Of a stretch of DNA of 64,000 nucleotides, positions 1-6,636 are shown piece after piece; within the stretch, counting starts at the first letter, position 1, and the number at the start of each line of letters is the position of its first letter. Source of the DNA: an uncultured Prevotella sp. (GTDB lineage Bacteria; Bacteroidota; Bacteroidia; Bacteroidales; Bacteroidaceae); the NCBI GenBank assembly GCA_945869265.1, contig CAMBOI010000001.1:1-64000 (forward strand). The letters are read 5' to 3'. The notes beneath the pieces are model-generated. The model saw only the letters and a program-made list of their open reading frames with translations. It was not told where the DNA came from and made no database searches. A program made the position numbers and the translations under genes.

Positions 1-321
1 GAATAGAATTACTAATCTTCAACATTGCACAAAAGTTCAACCTCAAATCCGCAACCGCCCTCATAAGATGACACAGAGGTCAAAAAGGTAGCGACACTGT
101 GGCAAAAGAGGGTGCAACGCAGCAAAAATCGCCACAAAGACGCATTAAATCCCCTTACCCCACCATGCGACTTGAGGCAATACGCAAAATCACGACCATA
201 AGTTGTCGGTGTCATCCAAAGTCATTCTGGAACACATCAGCATAAGCGTTGTTGCATGAATAGATATTCAGCACATACTGCCTTGATGTCCTGACCCATT
301 TGGCTGGCACAAGGAGTCATA

Positions 322-372
322 GGGACAGGTACGTTGGTTCGTAATTTGTCGCGAATCAGTGGTATCTGTCCC
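322..372. repeat. REP-like imperfect inverted repeat, copy A
   Basis: The left arm starts GGGACAGGTAC and the right arm ends GTATCTGTCCC, so the ends pair with one mismatch. The inner parts (TTGGTTCG and CGAATCAGTG) pair partly. A second copy lies about 62 bp downstream in the same orientation. Ends of the GGGACAGGTAC type resemble palindromes mobilised by REP-associated tyrosine transposases. No such transposase gene is in the window, so that link is inference. Confidence 0.6.
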
Positions 373-383
373 TAAGGTTCATA

Positions 384-431
384 GGGACAGGTATGTTGGT
401 TCGTTAGTAACGAGTCAGTGGTACCTGTCCC
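384..431. repeat. REP-like imperfect inverted repeat, copy B
   Basis: Second copy of the 322-372 element, beginning GGGACAGGTATG and ending GTACCTGTCCC. Both copies are preceded by the same CATA tetranucleotide and share TTGGTTCG and the TCAGTGGTA motif. The loop differs and is shorter. The closely spaced pair fits a REP doublet (a BIME-like unit). Confidence 0.6.
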
Positions 432-517
432 CATGATTCCTTTTGTATGCAATGCAATATTTCTGAATTAAGTGCTTTAACTATATGTTCCATCATACTA
501 AATATTATAATTATTTG

Positions 518-763
518 TTATTTGGCATATCTGTCCTCACTATTGCGGATGGCAGTTAGCCATTCTGACTTATACTTCATAGCGTCGGCATAGGTGATTC
601 CATAAAGGGTTGCCCATTTTTCTATCTCCTCCTTAGAGGCTTTGGGCGAAACACTCTCCCACACACAGCCGGCTTGTAGTTCGATTCTGGTCTCTTTCGA
701 GATAGTGAATTCACTGTGCATTTTAGCAGTGAGTTCATCGGGATAGTCTTTTTTATATGTCAT
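518..763 (-). CDS. Small hypothetical protein (about 81 aa)
   Basis: I do not recognise a family. The protein is mostly charged and soluble. Its C-terminal half (KEEIEKWATLYGITYADAMKYKSEW) looks like a compact helical domain that could be helix-turn-helix-like, but that is a guess. The start is taken at the ATG at 763. An alternative ATG lies two codons upstream at 769, and an upstream extension of the frame to 853 is low-complexity and would run over the promoter. A consensus promoter (TTG, 20 bp, TACTTTTG) lies just upstream on the minus strand, which supports a real gene. Confidence 0.6.
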   Translation of the reverse strand: MTYKKDYPDELTAKMHSEFTISKETRIELQAGCVWESVSPKASKEEIEKWATLYGITYADAMKYKSEWLTAIRNSEDRYAK

Positions 764-791
764 TGCCATTAGTTTTTTAGTTACTATGCCG

Positions 792-822
792 CAAAAGTAC
801 AAAGATTTTTTGAAATTAGCAA
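792..822 (-). promoter_or_regulatory. Promoter of the 81-aa protein gene
   Basis: On the minus strand a TACTTTTG -7 box (792-799) is preceded by TTG (820-822) with a 20-bp spacer, matching the Bacteroidota consensus. Transcription would start roughly 20 nt before the chosen ATG. Confidence 0.6.
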
Positions 823-841
823 GAAAATCGAGGAAAAAAAA

Positions 842-1043
842 TACAAAATACAAAATACAAAATTACAAAAAAAGGGGAAATGGGATTAGAATTGTAATTG
901 GGAAAGAATAAGGGGTTTAATAAATAGATTATTATATTATTATAATAATATAATAATCTATAGGTAATAATATATATATTACCTCTCCTTTGCTTTATAT
1001 TGAAAATATGTGTGTTTTGTAATTTTGTATTTTGTATTTTGTA
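842..1043. repeat. AT-rich nested palindromic element (MITE-like)
   Basis: A 202-bp non-coding unit is bounded by perfect 29-bp terminal inverted repeats (842-870 and 1015-1043) built from TACAAAA-type units. Inside is a perfect 36-bp palindrome (925-960). Immediately after it is a smaller inverted repeat with 8-bp arms (962-969 and 977-984). The 91-aa minus-strand frame across it is a by-product of the AT-rich sequence. It resembles a miniature inverted-repeat element or a large cruciform-forming region. No target-site duplication is obvious. Confidence 0.7.
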
Positions 1044-1077
1044 AAAATGGGATTGTTGAGGGCACTGCCTCAGCGAG

Positions 1078-1284
1078 CTAAAAGGGCTCACCGAGGTAGT
1101 GAAAGAGTAGCTTCACCTGCTGTGGAGTGAAACGGCGTTGTGTGGCAATGTATCCCGTGGCGGCGAGACGTGCCGAAAGTTCGGCGTTGGTGCGAATCCA
1201 GTGATTTAGCTTTTTCAATGCTGCGGTGTAGTCTATGTCAGGACAATACGCCTGGGCGAGCTCTTTTTTTGTTGTATAGATCAT
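1078..1284 (-). CDS. DUF4248 domain-containing small protein
   Basis: A 68-aa protein matching the DUF4248 pattern known from Bacteroidales: an N-terminal Y-T-KKELA-Y-PD segment, a central LNHWIRTNAEL helix, and a C-terminal RRFTPQQVKLLFHYLGEP ending. The pattern suggests a small helix-turn-helix-like fold, but the function is unknown. Genes of this family are typically found divergent from HU-like and smalltalk genes, as here. The ATG at 1284 is preferred over the longer frame to 1374 because a TACCTTTG -7 box lies between the two. Confidence 0.8.
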   Translation of the reverse strand: MIYTTKKELAQAYCPDIDYTAALKKLNHWIRTNAELSARLAATGYIATQRRFTPQQVKLLFHYLGEPF

Positions 1285-1312
1285 AGTGGTATGTGTTAAT
1301 AGATTACGGTTA

Positions 1313-1320
1313 CAAAGGTA
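1313..1320 (-). promoter_or_regulatory. -7 box upstream of the DUF4248 gene
   Basis: TACCTTTG on the minus strand, 29 bp before the ATG at 1284. I see no clear upstream TTTG element. Confidence 0.45.
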
Positions 1321-1417
1321 ATATAATAATGTGGGAATCTCAGACGTAGCACCCGAAAATCTTAGACTATACAAGAAAAAATCTGAGACGTGGCGCAGCG
1401 GGAGGTGATACGTTGAT

Positions 1418-1454
1418 GAATTAGGAATTAGGGATTAGGGATGAGGAATGAGGG
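1418..1454. repeat. GGAATTAGG-type simple repeat
   Basis: Degenerate tandem units of GAATTAG, GGATTAG and GGATGAG. The first 18 bases recur exactly inside a coding sequence at 61484-61501 of this window (see findings). Confidence 0.6.
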
Positions 1455-1626
1455 ATTTTTGGGCACGGATTAACACGGCTTTTTTTTAAAGACACGGCTG
1501 GGCTGCGCAATGGTTGAGGGCTTTATATGCTAAAGGCTATATGTTAAATATAGACACGGCTCGTTGGCGATTGTGCTAACTAAGCCGTGAACTTGCGAAG
1601 CAAGCCGTAATCACGAAGTGCCGTAT

Positions 1627-1662
1627 AAAAGAATTAAAAAATTAAAAGATTAAAAAATTAAA
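1627..1662. repeat. ATTAAAAR 8-bp tandem repeat
   Basis: About four and a half copies of an 8-bp unit alternating ATTAAAAA and ATTAAAAG. The same class of repeat is found as spacers at 2451-2475, 6637-6682, 8851-8888 and 15448-15481. Confidence 0.6.
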
Positions 1663-1788
1663 GTGATGCGGAGCCAAAGCAGTGTCTTTTGAAAAAAAGC
1701 CGTGGGATTCCGTGCCTAAATTAATAATCTGTGGACAAATAACTCGCAATAACTCGCAAGTTCGTGCCGATTCATGACGTTTCGGGAA

Positions 1789-1816
1789 TTGGGGGATGCG
1801 GAATGTTGTACCTTTG
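1789..1816 (+). promoter_or_regulatory. Promoter of the HU-like gene
   Basis: TACCTTTG -7 box at 1809-1816 with a TTG at 1789-1791 (17-bp spacer, slightly short). This leaves a 5' leader of roughly 45 nt before the ATG at 1866. Confidence 0.6.
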
Positions 1817-1865
1817 CATCGTGAATAGAAAACATTAGTATTAACCCTTTAAAAATTTTACAACT

Positions 1866-2423
1866 ATGCTGAAGTATCAGATTTATCAGTCGCAGTTGAA
1901 GGACAGTCCTTCATTCGGTAAGTTTTACGCCCGTATCATCAGCGACGGCACGGTTGATGTGAAGGGGTTGGCTGAGCACATGGCGAAGCACAACACTCCG
2001 TTCTCGCCGGGCACCATCACGGGTATCATCACCGATGCCATCGCGTGCATCAAGGAGTTGGCGCTCGACGGCAAGCGCATCTCGCTCGACGGTCTTGTGA
2101 GCATCGGTCTGTCAGTCACCCACAAGATGGGAGCGACAAGCGCCGACGAGTTCTCCATCTCGAAGTGCGTGGACAAGGTGAAGCTCGTGGCAATGGGCGT
2201 GGGGGAGTTCTCGTCATCTGTGTTGACTTCTCAGGCGAAGCTCAAGGAGAGCAACACCTATCAGTCGCCGCGCACTTCCTCTCCTACCACTGACGAGCCG
2301 GAGCCCGAGACTCCAGGTGGAGGCACTGACAACACTGACCCAGGCTCAGGCAGTGACCCCAATGGCGGAGGTTCAGGCTCAGGATCAGGCTCTGACACTG
2401 GAGGTGAGGACTACTACGAGTAG
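1866..2423 (+). CDS. HU-like DNA-binding protein with Gly-rich tail
   Basis: A 185-aa protein of the HU-related (HU-HIG) family of Bacteroidota. Residues 1-125 form the HU-like domain: an N-terminal MLKYQIYQSQLKDSP strand, the helical HMAKHNTPFSPGTITGIITDAIACIKELALDGKRISLDGLV core, then the beta-arm region. Residues about 130-185 are a disordered Pro/Thr/Gly/Ser tail with GSGSGSGS runs and an acidic end, the glycine-rich variant of the family. It probably coats or bends DNA. It is followed by an 11-bp hairpin and the smalltalk gene, an arrangement typical for this family. Confidence 0.85.
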   Translation: MLKYQIYQSQLKDSPSFGKFYARIISDGTVDVKGLAEHMAKHNTPFSPGTITGIITDAIACIKELALDGKRISLDGLVSIGLSVTHKMGATSADEFSISKCVDKVKLVAMGVGEFSSSVLTSQAKLKESNTYQSPRTSSPTTDEPEPETPGGGTDNTDPGSGSDPNGGGSGSGSGSDTGGEDYYE

Positions 2424-2424
2424 G

Positions 2425-2451
2425 TCGATAGCCCCTTAATGGGGCTATCGA
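2425..2451 (+). promoter_or_regulatory. Perfect hairpin between HU-like and smalltalk genes
   Basis: The HU-like stop codon is followed at once by TCGATAGCCCC, a 5-nt loop (TTAAT), and GGGGCTATCGA. This gives an 11-bp perfect stem with no T-run after it. It is more likely an mRNA-stabilising or processing hairpin than a full terminator. Confidence 0.6.
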
Positions 2452-2477
2452 AATTAAAGAATTGAAAAATTAAAGTT

Positions 2478-2585
2478 ATGACACAAGAGAATAAGTCGAG
2501 GTTGATAAAGTTTATGTGGAACCTTGCATCGGCAATCCTCGCAGCCGTGGGAACCGCTTTAGGAGTATCGTGCGCAGTGGCATGA
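2478..2585 (+). CDS. Smalltalk protein (35 aa)
   Basis: A 35-aa peptide with a basic N-terminus (MTQENKSRLIKFMWNL) and a hydrophobic Ala/Gly/Val-rich second half (ASAILAAVGTALGVSCAVA), a probable single membrane helix. This is the signature of the 'smalltalk' family of tiny Bacteroidota proteins, usually located after HU-like genes and often before an N-acetylmuramoyl-L-alanine amidase. No amidase follows here; a terminator and a reverse-strand operon come next. It is too short for most gene callers. The ATG follows an AATTAAAG repeat spacer. Confidence 0.8.
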   Translation: MTQENKSRLIKFMWNLASAILAAVGTALGVSCAVA

Positions 2586-2630
2586 GTGAGTTGCGCAGTT
2601 GCGTGAAAAATGAAAGTTCATTTCTATATA

Positions 2631-2665
2631 AAAAAGGGGAGACCGCTGATGATCTCCCCTTTTTT
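2631..2665. terminator. Bidirectional intrinsic terminator
   Basis: AAAAAGGGGAGA, a 10-nt loop, then TCTCCCCTTTTTT. The GC core is flanked by A and T runs, so it can stop transcription both from the smalltalk side (plus) and from glsB (minus). Confidence 0.85.
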
Positions 2666-2682
2666 CTTATATATATTAATGT

Positions 2683-3675
2683 TTATTTCTCTTTGTATAT
2701 CACGTTGTTGGCTCCGCTGGTGATTTGCATTGCCTCGGGATGCTCCTTGATGAACGTGTCGATGTGGCGCATGCGCTTGTCTTCGAGAATCTCATCGACG
2801 GCAATGAGGATGCCTGTCTCCTCCACGTCGCCGAAACCGTCGTTGATGGCGGTGCCGAAGAGTTTCATAGTGGGGGAGAGCCCCATGTAGGCATTCACAA
2901 GTGGCGGGATGTTGTAGCCAAGTCGGCGTATCTCGCGGTTGAGAATCTTGTAATCCTCCTTGAACGACTCCTCGCTGAAGAGAGCCTCAAGCTCCTTGGG
3001 GTCGGTCTCTATTTTCAGCGGATTCATCGGTATGATGAGGTTGTCTTTGTCTTCGAAATGCTTTTTCAGGAAATAGAGAATCATGTCGCGCCCCCTGCGG
3101 ATGTAAGAGGGATACATGGTCATCTTGCCGAAGAAATACTTTACGTCGGGCTGGATGACGGTGAGTGCTCCAAGACCGTCCCAAAGGTTATCGAGGGCGA
3201 AGAGCGACTTTGATGGGTTCTTCTGGGTGTTCTGATACTCAAGGGTAACAAAACTGCGACCGAGCTCGATGGTCCATGGCATATAATCCTTCATGAACCG
3301 CTCTGAGAAGTGGAACATGTGACTTGTGGCAAGGATGGGTTGCCCGTTCTTGTCGATGTCGATGTCCTTGCCCAGGATATACCTGTATCCACCGATAATC
3401 TCCTCGGCTTCGGGATTCCACACGATGAGCTGCTTGTAGCAATTGTCCATAGTGTCGAATTCGTCGAGGTCGAGAGCCTTGCCTGTTCCGCCTCCAGCTT
3501 CGCGGAATACTATCTCCCTGAGTCGCCCAATCTCGTTGAGGGTGTTGGGCGCATTGTGGGCGTCGATGATATATATCTCATTATGACTTCTATTTGTCAT
3601 TCTGAGCTGTCTTTCGGGCGTGAGCTCGCTTTTGATTAGCTCCTTTTCAACGGGCTTGATAATCTCTTGTTCCAT
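2683..3675 (-). CDS. glsB: Glycine N-acyltransferase GlsB (OlsB-like GNAT)
   Basis: A 330-aa GNAT-fold acyltransferase of the OlsB/hemolysin-like type. Family knowledge: GlsB transfers a 3-hydroxy fatty acyl chain from acyl-ACP to the amino group of glycine, the first step in Bacteroidota glycine lipids. The conserved block EIGRLREIVFREAGGGTGKALDLDEFD (about 47-73), a GGYRY segment and the IELGRSFV block (about 136-143) match the family. The gene follows glsA with a 41-bp gap, so the two are probably co-transcribed. The C-terminal portion beyond about residue 230 is longer than a minimal OlsB, as is usual in Bacteroidales. The activity is assigned by homology pattern. Confidence 0.8.
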   Translation of the reverse strand: MEQEIIKPVEKELIKSELTPERQLRMTNRSHNEIYIIDAHNAPNTLNEIGRLREIVFREAGGGTGKALDLDEFDTMDNCYKQLIVWNPEAEEIIGGYRYILGKDIDIDKNGQPILATSHMFHFSERFMKDYMPWTIELGRSFVTLEYQNTQKNPSKSLFALDNLWDGLGALTVIQPDVKYFFGKMTMYPSYIRRGRDMILYFLKKHFEDKDNLIIPMNPLKIETDPKELEALFSEESFKEDYKILNREIRRLGYNIPPLVNAYMGLSPTMKLFGTAINDGFGDVEETGILIAVDEILEDKRMRHIDTFIKEHPEAMQITSGANNVIYKEK

Positions 3676-3716
3676 CTCTATGGGGTACTTTGGTTGTACT
3701 TTGATTAATAAAAATA

Positions 3717-4535
3717 TTAGAGTTTATATACTATGTCTTTGACATACTGTGCCCATTCGGTAGCGGATTTCGACTTGTCGAAAGTTTGCCAGGGAATGGG
3801 TTTGCCTATTTTCACCTCAAATGTCTTGTGAACATTCTTATACATCTCATCAACAAGGAAGAGCATGGCAATGTTCACCTTCTTGATATGCTTGTCGGAG
3901 AAATTAGCCAACTTATAGAAGAAGTCGGAGTTTTGCCCACCAAAGTGTATGGGGACAATATCGCGCTGATATTCGACGCTTTTGGCTAGGAATGTCTTCG
4001 TCCATTTCACATCGCGTATCTGTCCGTCGGGTTGCCTGCGCGAGCATATTCCCGCAGGATACATCAATATGTGGTTGTCGCTTTGGAATCCAGCCTCCAC
4101 CATTGCGGGGAAGTTGCGCGACTGCTTGCCAGTCTTGTTGATGGGGATGCAGAGCGGGGCCAATCCGGGAAGATTCATAAGAAGGTCGTTGACAAGGTAT
4201 TTGAATTTACCGTCATAGTGGCGACCGATGATAGACCCGAGAGCCACTCCGTCGGCACCGCCAAGGGGGTGATTGCTGACAAAGGTATAGAGCTTGCCGT
4301 CGTCCTTGTCGGGCAAGTTCTCCTTGCCCACAATCTTGAGGGTCATGTCGAGATAGCGCACACACTCCTCAAGCCACTCGGTGCCCGTCTCGTGCCGGCT
4401 CTCCCACAGATAGCGGTTTACCTCGTCCTCATGTATTGTCTTTTTCAGCCACGACACAAGAAATCCCGGAACGAATTTTGCCTTCGTCCCTAATTTGCTT
4501 TTAAGTATCTTATCAATGTCTATGGTCTTTTCCAT
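3717..4535 (-). CDS. glsA: O-acyltransferase GlsA (LPLAT family)
   Basis: A 272-aa PlsC-like lysophospholipid acyltransferase-fold protein. In the Bacteroides glycine-lipid pathway GlsA adds the second acyl chain to the hydroxyl group of N-acyl-glycine made by GlsB. The catalytic block reads NHPLGGADG (H89 to D95), with five residues between His and Asp instead of four, as in the HPLGGxDG subfamily. The acceptor-binding block is MYPAGICSRR (about 156-165). It is the first gene of the glsA-glsB operon, with a minus-strand TACCTTTG -7 box 48 bp upstream. Substrate assignment rests on pairing with glsB. Confidence 0.8.
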   Translation of the reverse strand: MEKTIDIDKILKSKLGTKAKFVPGFLVSWLKKTIHEDEVNRYLWESRHETGTEWLEECVRYLDMTLKIVGKENLPDKDDGKLYTFVSNHPLGGADGVALGSIIGRHYDGKFKYLVNDLLMNLPGLAPLCIPINKTGKQSRNFPAMVEAGFQSDNHILMYPAGICSRRQPDGQIRDVKWTKTFLAKSVEYQRDIVPIHFGGQNSDFFYKLANFSDKHIKKVNIAMLFLVDEMYKNVHKTFEVKIGKPIPWQTFDKSKSATEWAQYVKDIVYKL

Positions 4536-4582
4536 AAATAAGTTCTTTCTCTATTATTGATGCAATTTTGCGCAATCGAGGG

Positions 4583-4590
4583 CAAAGGTA
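4583..4590 (-). promoter_or_regulatory. -7 box of the glsA-glsB operon
   Basis: TACCTTTG on the minus strand, 48 bp before the glsA ATG. No clear upstream element. Confidence 0.5.
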
Positions 4591-4769
4591 GTTTAAATAT
4601 TTGGATTATCACACTTTTTCTGAAGAAAAATAGTCAAAAAGTATAAAAAAAGCCGCATTTTGTTTTATTTTAACGCAAGGTCAGCAATTTGAAATGTTTT
4701 TGTGATAAGAATGTAAAGGTGAAGAAATGGGGATTGTGGAGGTTCTTAACATAAATTATAATAAAAATG

Positions 4770-4799
4770 TGGGGGAAAGTGGTGGAATGTGGGGAATTG
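4770..4799 (+). promoter_or_regulatory. Putative MraZ operator: three 10-bp-phased repeats
   Basis: TGGGGGAAAG, TGGTGGAATG and TGGGGAATTG follow each other at exactly 10-bp spacing and end four bases before the mraZ -7 box. MraZ in E. coli and Mycoplasma binds phased repeats of this kind (GTGGG and AAAGTG type cores), so this is a strong candidate for autoregulation of the division cluster. A partial TGGGG/TGGAG pair lies further up at 4728 and 4737. Confidence 0.7.
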
Positions 4800-4803
4800 T
4801 TTG

Positions 4804-4811
4804 TAACTTTG
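4804..4811 (+). promoter_or_regulatory. mraZ promoter -7 box
   Basis: TAACTTTG at 4804-4811 predicts a transcript start near 4818, about 23 nt before the ATG at 4841. The region where a -33 element should lie is occupied by the 10-bp operator repeats. Confidence 0.65.
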
Positions 4812-4840
4812 TCGCGGAATTCCAAATATTAGATGTACAT

Positions 4841-5287
4841 ATGAGGTTTTTAGGCAATTATGAAGCGCGTTGTGACGCCAAGGGCAGGGTGTTCTTGCCT
4901 GCGGTATTCCGCAAGGTCCTGCAGGGGTCGGGCGAGGAGAAGCTTGTGCTCAGGCGTGATGTGTTTCAGTCTTGCCTTGTGCTTTATCCCGAAAGTGTGT
5001 GGAACGAGCAGATGGACAGTCTGCGCGCGCGATTGAACCGTTGGGACAACAAGCAGCAGCAGGTGTATCGGCAGTTTGTGTCGGAGGCAGAGCTGGTGCA
5101 GCTCGATGGCAACGGGCGTTTTCTCATCTCGCGCCGCTGCATGAAAGCTGTGGAGATGGAGGCTGACGTGCGCTTTGTGGGTATGGGTGACACGATTGAG
5201 ATATGGTCGGTGAAGAAAGCGGATGAGGTGCTGATGGACGAGAAGACCTTCGGTGAGGAACTACAAAGGCTTTTAAATGAAGAGTGA
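4841..5287 (+). CDS. mraZ: Transcriptional regulator / division protein MraZ
   Basis: 148 aa, with two SpoVT-AbrB-like half domains. The first has D-AKGRVFLPAVFRK near residues 12-25; the second has LDGNGRFLISRR. MraZ binds DNA upstream of its own gene and represses the division/wall cluster in E. coli. The ATG at 4841 is chosen because MRFLGNYEA is the family N-terminus; an upstream ATG at 4727 would include the promoter in the coding sequence. It overlaps rsmH by 11 nt, so translation is probably coupled. Confidence 0.92.
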   Translation: MRFLGNYEARCDAKGRVFLPAVFRKVLQGSGEEKLVLRRDVFQSCLVLYPESVWNEQMDSLRARLNRWDNKQQQVYRQFVSEAELVQLDGNGRFLISRRCMKAVEMEADVRFVGMGDTIEIWSVKKADEVLMDEKTFGEELQRLLNEE

Positions 5288-6203
5288 AGAATATCATATT
5301 CCGGTGCTGCTGAGGCAGAGTGTTGATGGGTTGGACATAAAGCCCGGAGGCATATATGTGGATGTCACCTTTGGCGGGGGCGGTCACAGTAGGGAGATAT
5401 TGTCGAGACTCTCGCCCGATGCCCATCTATATAGCTTCGACCAGGACGCGGATGCCGAGGCAAATGCTTCAACGGGAGAGTTGATACTCTGTGAGGACAA
5501 GCGATTCACATTCGTAAGAAGCAATTTCCGCTATCTCAAAAACTGGATGAGATATTACGGAGTGGAGCATATCGACGGACTGTTGGCTGACCTTGGTGTG
5601 TCGAGCCATCATTTCGACGACGAGACACGAGGCTTTTCATTCCGTTTCGACGCTCCCATTGACATGAGAATGAACAAAAGGGCGGGAGTGACCGCTGCCG
5701 ACATCCTCAATGAATATGACGAGGAGGACATCGCAAACATCCTCTACCTGTATGGGGAGTTGAAGACATCACGTCGTATAGCGTCGGCAATAGTAAGGCA
5801 GCGCACCACAAAGAAATTCGTCACCACGGGCGACCTGATGGAGGTGGTGGAGCCGATGATGCCGAGGGAGCGAGCCAAGAAAGACATGGCAAAGCTGTTC
5901 CAGGCATTGAGAATAGAGGTGAACCACGAGATGGACGCATTGAGAGATATGCTTCGCTCGGCGGTGGAGTGCTTGGGCGAGGGCGGCCGACTGTCGGTGA
6001 TCACCTATCACTCGCTCGAAGATAGAATCGTGAAGAACGTGATGAAGTCGGGCAATGTGGAGGGAAAGATTGACAAGGACTTCTACGGACGTGTCAACAC
6101 CCCACTGAAAATGGTGGGCAAGGTGATACTGCCGGATAATGAGGAACAGATGAACAATCCGCGAAGTCGCAGTGCAAAACTGCGCATTGCGGAGAAACTA
6201 TAA
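5277..6203 (+). CDS. rsmH: 16S rRNA m4C1402 methyltransferase RsmH
   Basis: A 308-aa SAM-dependent enzyme that N4-methylates C1402 of 16S rRNA. The N-terminal HIPVLL motif is followed by the SAM loop DVTFGGGGHSREIL (about 29-42), FDQDADA, LLADLGVSSHHFD and the GFSFRFDAPIDMRM block, and then the late VITYHSLEDRIVK motif. Length is normal for the family. It is the second gene of the cluster and overlaps the end of mraZ. Confidence 0.95.
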   Translation: MKSEEYHIPVLLRQSVDGLDIKPGGIYVDVTFGGGGHSREILSRLSPDAHLYSFDQDADAEANASTGELILCEDKRFTFVRSNFRYLKNWMRYYGVEHIDGLLADLGVSSHHFDDETRGFSFRFDAPIDMRMNKRAGVTAADILNEYDEEDIANILYLYGELKTSRRIASAIVRQRTTKKFVTTGDLMEVVEPMMPRERAKKDMAKLFQALRIEVNHEMDALRDMLRSAVECLGEGGRLSVITYHSLEDRIVKNVMKSGNVEGKIDKDFYGRVNTPLKMVGKVILPDNEEQMNNPRSRSAKLRIAEKL

Positions 6204-6210
6204 TAAGACG

Positions 6211-6636
6211 ATGGCAGAAGAAGAGATAAAGAAAGAGGCTGAGAAGGAAGAGAAAATCTCTGCCTTGCAGATGCTCAAGAACTCGGTGAGTGAGGAAGAC
6301 AACAGTCCCACCACCCAATTAAGTCTGAAGACGATACTCGGAGGCGACATCCTGAACGCCGAACTGTTTCGCCGTCAGTTGTGGCTTATTGTCATCGCCG
6401 TGGTATTCATTATTATATATGTGGCCTCCAGATACCAATGCCAGCAGGACATAATTAAGATTGCAAGTATGGAGACGGAGCTGAAGGACGCCAAGTACAG
6501 GGCATTGTCGATATCGAGCAAGCTCACTGAGCGTTGTCGCGAAAGTCATGTGCTGCAGTTGCTCAAAGCCAACAACGACAGTTTGCTGCAGGTGTCCGAC
6601 CAACCGCCATATATTATTAATGTACCTGAGGAATAA
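6211..6636 (+). CDS. ftsL: FtsL-like cell division protein
   Basis: 141 aa. A charged cytoplasmic N-terminus (about 1-55) precedes one transmembrane helix (about 57-73, QLWLIVIAVVFIIIYVAS). A periplasmic coiled-coil-like segment (IIKIASMETELKDAKYRALS) follows, with a short tail. This is the Bacteroidota 'FtsL-like' family, which sits between rsmH and the PBP and probably bridges FtsQ and the septal synthase. The start at 6211 (MAEEEIKKE) is preferred to the longer frame from 6172, which would overlap rsmH. Identity rests on position and topology, since FtsL sequences diverge strongly. Confidence 0.85.
   Translation: MAEEEIKKEAEKEEKISALQMLKNSVSEEDNSPTTQLSLKTILGGDILNAELFRRQLWLIVIAVVFIIIYVASRYQCQQDIIKIASMETELKDAKYRALSISSKLTERCRESHVLQLLKANNDSLLQVSDQPPYIINVPEE

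Larger units (their letters stand above)
1..517. other. Gene-poor stretch with REP-like repeats
   Basis: No convincing gene is visible here. The only longer open frame (12-215, minus) has an unusual Cys/Leu-rich composition and no recognisable domain. The notable content is a pair of hairpin repeats at 322-431, listed separately. The remainder looks like ordinary non-coding or decayed sequence. Confidence 0.6.
1285..1865. other. 581-bp divergent intergenic region
   Basis: No coding frame is supported. The region contains a minus-strand -7 box for the DUF4248 gene (1313-1320), a GGAATTAGG-type simple repeat (1418-1454), an 8-bp-period ATTAAAAR tandem repeat (about 1627-1662), repeated GACACGGCT words near 1491 and 1552, and the promoter of the HU-like gene at its right end. 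The rest looks like slack sequence. Confidence 0.6.
4536..4840. other. Divergent glsA / mraZ regulatory region
   Basis: 305 bp without a gene. The left side holds the minus-strand glsA -7 box (4583-4590). The right side holds the MraZ-type operator repeats (4770-4799) and the mraZ -7 box (4804-4811). A frame open from 4727 into mraZ is the promoter read through, not a longer MraZ. Confidence 0.7.

Noticed and set aside
12..215. 67-aa minus-strand open frame
   Set aside because: Cys/Leu-rich composition, no domain, no promoter signature; probably chance.
816..1091. 91-aa minus-strand open frame
   Set aside because: It is the AT-rich nested palindrome read as protein (Ile/Tyr/Asn low complexity).
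1078..2585. Prophage or integrative element
   Set aside because: No integrase, structural gene or att-like repeat; HU-like and smalltalk genes are chromosomal in many Bacteroidota.
4727..4840. N-terminal extension of MraZ from the ATG at 4727
   Set aside because: It would place the promoter and operator repeats inside the coding sequence; MRFLGNYEA at 4841 is the family start.
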